This document shows, piece by piece, positions 61,288 to 64,000 of a stretch of DNA of 64,000 nucleotides. How positions within the stretch are numbered: the stretch's first letter is position 1; each line of letters begins with the position of its first letter. Both the position numbers and the translations under genes were made by a program. The DNA is taken from contig JACPPG010000039.1 in assembly GCA_016191115.1 (NCBI GenBank), positions 62,001-126,000 of the forward strand, given 5' to 3'. The notes under the pieces were generated by a model that was not told the DNA's origin, made no database searches, and worked only from the letters and a program-made list of their open reading frames with translations. The stretch is from Planctomycetia bacterium. Its GTDB lineage: Bacteria; Planctomycetota; Planctomycetia; Pirellulales; JACPPG01.

Positions 61288-61887
61288 ATGTTGCAAGTCA
61301 TTCTGATCCGCCCCGGCGCCTCCGACTTCAGTGACCAGGGACGCATTCAAGGCACATTGGACGTCCCGCTCAATGAGCATGGCGCCAGCGAGGTCGCGCA
61401 GTTGGTCGAGCAACTCGGCAGCCGCAAGATTGACGTCCTCTATTGCTCGACGTGCGAACCGGCTCAGTCCACGGCCAAAGCCATCGCCCAGGCCCTGAAT
61501 TTGAAGCTCAAAAAGCTTCGCGACATGCAGAACCTCAACCATGGGCTGTGGCAGGGGATGCTGGTCGATGAGATCAAGCACCGCCAGCCGACCGTCTATC
61601 GGCAGTGGCAGGAGCAGCCCGAAAGCGTCCGGCCCCCCAATGGGGAAACGCTGGCCGAGGCCGCCGAGCGGGTGGACCATGCCGTCGACAAGCTGCTGCG
61701 GCGTCACCAGGACGGGGTGATCGGTCTGGTCGTGCCGGAGCCCCTTGCGTCGCTCGTGAAGACGCGGCTGGATAGGGAAGAACTGGGCGACCTGTGGGAA
61801 GCGACCACCGCCCACGGGAGCTGGCAAGTCGTTGATATCTCCTCCAATGGCGTGGCCGCAAGGGGCCAGGCGGCGTCTAAGAAGTAG
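61288..61887 (+). CDS. Phosphoglycerate-mutase-fold protein with lost catalytic residues
   Basis: A protein of 199 residues, clearly built on the histidine phosphatase fold: LQVILIRPGASDFSDQGRIQGTLDVPLNEHGASEVAQL, YCSTCEPAQSTAKAIAQAL, HGLWQGMLVDEI, PNGETLAEAAERV, GVIGLVVPEPLASLV. The RHG motif reads RPG (Pro9), the second Arg site reads Pro58, the second catalytic His reads Pro150, and the acid near residue 82 is absent. It cannot use the usual phospho-histidine mechanism. It could bind phosphosugars or act as a regulator. Its start, 9 bases after rpe, suggests one transcript. Confidence 0.85.
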   Translation: MLQVILIRPGASDFSDQGRIQGTLDVPLNEHGASEVAQLVEQLGSRKIDVLYCSTCEPAQSTAKAIAQALNLKLKKLRDMQNLNHGLWQGMLVDEIKHRQPTVYRQWQEQPESVRPPNGETLAEAAERVDHAVDKLLRRHQDGVIGLVVPEPLASLVKTRLDREELGDLWEATTAHGSWQVVDISSNGVAARGQAASKK

Positions 61888-61978
61888 CGAACAGGGAGGG
61901 GGTGCGTGGCGCCTTTTTGCCGTCGTTTCCTCTGATTACACGCCCTAGGGAACCTGCTACGATTGACCGGCGGGCGCG

Positions 61979-62049
61979 GGGAGGGCGAAGCTCCTGCTGA
62001 GCCGGCAGCCGCGAAGGACGCGTCGGCTCGGCGGGAGCCTCGCCCTCCC
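61979..62049. repeat. Inverted repeat upstream of accD
   Basis: GGGAGGGCGAAGCTCCTGCT and GAGCC at the left face GGCTCGGCGGGAGCCTCGCC and CTCCC at the right, with about 22 bases between. A further single arm (GGGAGGGCGAGGCTCCTGCC) follows the accD stop at 62963-62990, so the gene is bracketed by the same repeat. Confidence 0.65.
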
Positions 62050-62097
62050 GATTTGCAAAAACGTGTTCGCAACCATCCACGGCCAGGGAGCGTGCCG

Positions 62098-62952
62098 GTG
62101 AGCACCGGAAAGTCGGACGTTCAGACCGGCGGCCAGCGCGGCGCGGCGCATCCCAAGCGGGGAGTGCCTGAGGGGCTCTGGAAGCGCTGCCCCGGCTGTC
62201 AACGGACCATCTTCCGCAAGGAAGCCGACAAGCGGATGGGGGTCTGCCCGGAGTGCGATTACCACTGGTACGTTTCGGCGCGCGAACGGATCCGGCAGTT
62301 GCTCGACGAAGGGACGTTCGAGGAGTGGTTCAGCCAGCTCGCGCCGACCGACCCCTTGGAGTTTGCCGACAAGAAGCCATATCGCGATCGGCTGAAGGAG
62401 GAGCAGGCCCGCACCGGGCTGCGTGACGCGGCCGTGGTGGGGGAAGGCATGGTCCGCGCCCGCCACGTGGCCTTCGGCGTCACCGACTCGGCCTTCATCA
62501 TGGGGAGCATGGGCTCGGTGGTCGGCGAGAAGCTCACCCGCACGATCGAGCGGGCCACGGCCGAAAGTCTACCCTTGATCATCGTGAGCGGTTCGGGCGG
62601 GGGCGCGCGGATGCACGAGGGCATCTTTTCACTGATGCAGATGGCCAAGGTGTCGGCCGCGCTCGCGCGGTACGACGCCGCCGGCGGACTTTTCATCTCC
62701 GTGCTCACCAATCCCACGATGGGAGGCGTCGCCGCCAGCTTCGCCTCGCTCGGCGATGTCATCTTTGCCGAGCCGCGAGCCCTCATCGGCTTCGCGGGCC
62801 CGCGCGTGATCCAGGCCGCCATCCGGATCGAGCTGCCCAAGGGCTTTCAGACGAGCGAGTTCCTGCTCGAGCACGGGTTTATCGACCGCATCGTGCGGCG
62901 CTCGGATCTGAAGAGCGAAATCGCCCGCACGATCGACTACTGCGAGCGTTAG
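62098..62952 (+). CDS. accD: Acetyl-CoA carboxylase carboxyltransferase beta subunit
   Basis: A protein of 284 residues from GTG at 62098 (GGGAG 7 bases upstream; a GTG at 62092 is too close to that site). It has the AccD zinc ribbon [26 protein letters not shown] and the crotonase-like carboxyltransferase core ([132 protein letters not shown]). With AccA it transfers the carboxyl from biotin to acetyl-CoA. accA is not in the window. Confidence 0.94.
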   Translation: MSTGKSDVQTGGQRGAAHPKRGVPEGLWKRCPGCQRTIFRKEADKRMGVCPECDYHWYVSARERIRQLLDEGTFEEWFSQLAPTDPLEFADKKPYRDRLKEEQARTGLRDAAVVGEGMVRARHVAFGVTDSAFIMGSMGSVVGEKLTRTIERATAESLPLIIVSGSGGGARMHEGIFSLMQMAKVSAALARYDAAGGLFISVLTNPTMGGVAASFASLGDVIFAEPRALIGFAGPRVIQAAIRIELPKGFQTSEFLLEHGFIDRIVRRSDLKSEIARTIDYCER

Positions 62953-63190
62953 CGGCGATGTCGGGAGGGCGAGGCTCCTGCCGAGCCGCGCGTGACGGCT
63001 GCAACGGTCCGGGTCGCATCCCGGCTAAAAGGTTGCTCAATGTTCGTCGGGTACCCTGCCCACGCTCGCCGTGGGAGATTGGCGCGCCGGCATGGCCACG
63101 TCGGAGTACCTCCGTGGCCGTGGCACCACGTTTTGGCATAGACGAGACAGCAGGAGCAGCGCGCTCCCGACGTTTCGGACGATTGCCGCG
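62953..63190. repeat. Palindrome-rich gap after accD
   Basis: After the repeat arm at 62963-62990 there is a near-perfect palindrome at 63094-63119 (arms GGCCACG and CGTGGCC around GGAGTACCTCC). It could be a dispersed repeat or a regulatory operator. No gene in this gap is supported. Confidence 0.5.
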
Positions 63191-64000
63191 CTAGCCGATC
63201 GTGACGTATTGCTCGACGACCCCTAGCTCATCGTGGACTGATTGCACGGTATGGGCGTCGACAAGTTCCAGCTCCTGCCCGGCGGCCGCCAGCAGCGCCA
63301 GGTCGGCCAGTTGCACCACGTTCCGCGGTATGCCACCAGAGAGCGCGGCCAACAGTTCCACCGCCTCGGCCGCGAAGGCGGGCCTTGTCCGGCCGGCACG
63401 GGCTAGCGAGTCCACGAGATACTGCTCCGTGTCGGCCGCGCTCCAGGCGAACAGGTCGATCCGCAAGTCGGCCAGCTCCAGGAGCCGCGTGCCAAGTCGC
63501 GCCAGGGCGCCGCTCCGCACCGCAAGGACCAACGTCACGGCCGGCTCGCGGGCGACGTCGGTTTGCGTTAGCCGGGCCACCTGGGCCAGGACCTCGCTGC
63601 CGGCCTCGTCGCAATCGTCCAAGAGCACGACGCTGTCGAGGTTCTGCAGCCTGAACTCGGCCAACCGATCCGCGAGCATCCGCCACAGCTCGCAGGCACC
63701 CGATCGCGGCGGCGGATCGAGACCGTAGCAGGCCGCCAGGTTCAAAAGCAGCTCTTCCTTCGCCAGGCCCAGCAGGCTCGTCCTGGCGACCGGATGGCCC
63801 GCCGAGCGCAGTTGCCGCGCGAGCACTTCCAAGACGAGCGACTTTCCGCTGCCCGATGGTCCCAACAGCAATCCGGCCCGCCGCCGGCCGCCAACCAGAA
63901 ACTGCAAACGCGCGAGGGCCTCTTCGTGCGTCGCGCTCGAGTAGAAGAGGCGCGGATCGACCACGTTGCGAAACGGCGGCTCGATCAAACCCCAGTAGTG
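63191..64000 (-). CDS. ExeA-like AAA ATPase (partial, 5-prime end outside window)
   Basis: At least 269 residues. The frame is open to the window edge, and the last residues seen (HYWGLIEPPFRNVVDPRLFYSS) are the typical N-terminus of ExeA/GspA-type ATPases, so the start lies a few codons beyond 64000. It has Walker A GPSGSGKS, Walker B VVLLDDCD, and later RSGALARLGTR and SGGIPRNVVQLADLALLAA, as in the ExeA/general secretion or TniB-like ATPase group. The family also supports transposition and peptidoglycan-linked secretion; context outside the window would decide. Confidence 0.85.
   Translation of the reverse strand, partial: HYWGLIEPPFRNVVDPRLFYSSATHEEALARLQFLVGGRRRAGLLLGPSGSGKSLVLEVLARQLRSAGHPVARTSLLGLAKEELLLNLAACYGLDPPPRSGACELWRMLADRLAEFRLQNLDSVVLLDDCDEAGSEVLAQVARLTQTDVAREPAVTLVLAVRSGALARLGTRLLELADLRIDLFAWSAADTEQYLVDSLARAGRTRPAFAAEAVELLAALSGGIPRNVVQLADLALLAAAGQELELVDAHTVQSVHDELGVVEQYVTIG

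Overview
The window is about 64 kb of GC-rich DNA that reads as a chromosomal segment of a planctomycete, most likely of the Pirellulales type. The taxonomic pointers are: a DUF1559 protein with a prepilin-type leader next to a dockerin/PEP-CTERM beta-propeller protein, a DUF3179 protein, a long secreted protein with tandem C-terminal modules, and a dense load of intergenic palindromes. About 47 protein genes are supported, two of them cut by the window edges. I see no rRNA, tRNA, CRISPR array, prophage or complete insertion sequence.

Layout. 1-11.1 kb: the end of a possible acetyltransferase; a tightly packed minus-strand operon (PaaK-type AMP ligase, PabB, PabA, small membrane protein, and a fused acyl-ACP-reductase-like/class III aminotransferase protein); a mycobacterial-type cyclopropane synthase; and a DUF3179 protein whose signal peptide has received an in-frame 125-bp transposable element. 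11-18 kb: an orphan XRE antitoxin, surface genes, pheA, tsaB and a phosphoesterase. 18-30 kb: yidC (with an embedded PDZ domain), mnmE, rbsK, a penicillin-acylase-family hydrolase, planctomycete-type hypotheticals and prfB with its programmed frameshift. 30-34 kb: a signalling block of histidine kinase, response regulator, ECF sigma factor and a zinc-finger anti-sigma factor that ends in two CxxCH motifs. 34-49 kb: a DPF-repeat protein, a large secreted protein, a UbiD-family decarboxylase, a prepilin-peptidase-like protein lacking one catalytic Asp, a beta-CASP hydrolase, LOG, SDR, TlpA-like and CHAD proteins. 49-64 kb: PilZ-like protein, ribBA, a CBS-korA-korB-CBS operon, a sugar-phosphate isomerase-like gene, a decayed toxin-antitoxin pair, scpB, rpe, a phosphoglycerate-mutase-fold pseudoenzyme, accD and the end of an ExeA-like ATPase.

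The strongest non-coding signal is mobile. Seven copies of a 157-bp non-autonomous element share 11-bp terminal inverted repeats (CAGGGCCRTTC); six of them are flanked by 10-bp direct repeats, four perfect and two 9/10. A second element of 125 bp, also with a 10-bp target duplication, sits in frame inside the DUF3179 gene. No transposase for either is present. Around these lie small hairpin families, some in frame inside genes, and pairs of roughly 7-bp-period arrays facing each other in intergenic gaps.

Functionally, most of the window is housekeeping (translation: prfB, tsaB, mnmE; membrane insertion: yidC; aromatic amino acid, riboflavin, malonyl-CoA and pentose steps; ferredoxin-linked 2-oxoacid oxidation) mixed with lineage-specific surface and regulatory genes. 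The 0.5-7.5 kb operon looks like a small specialised pathway joining aminodeoxychorismate or aminobenzoate chemistry to fatty-aldehyde and amine chemistry; that reading is inference.
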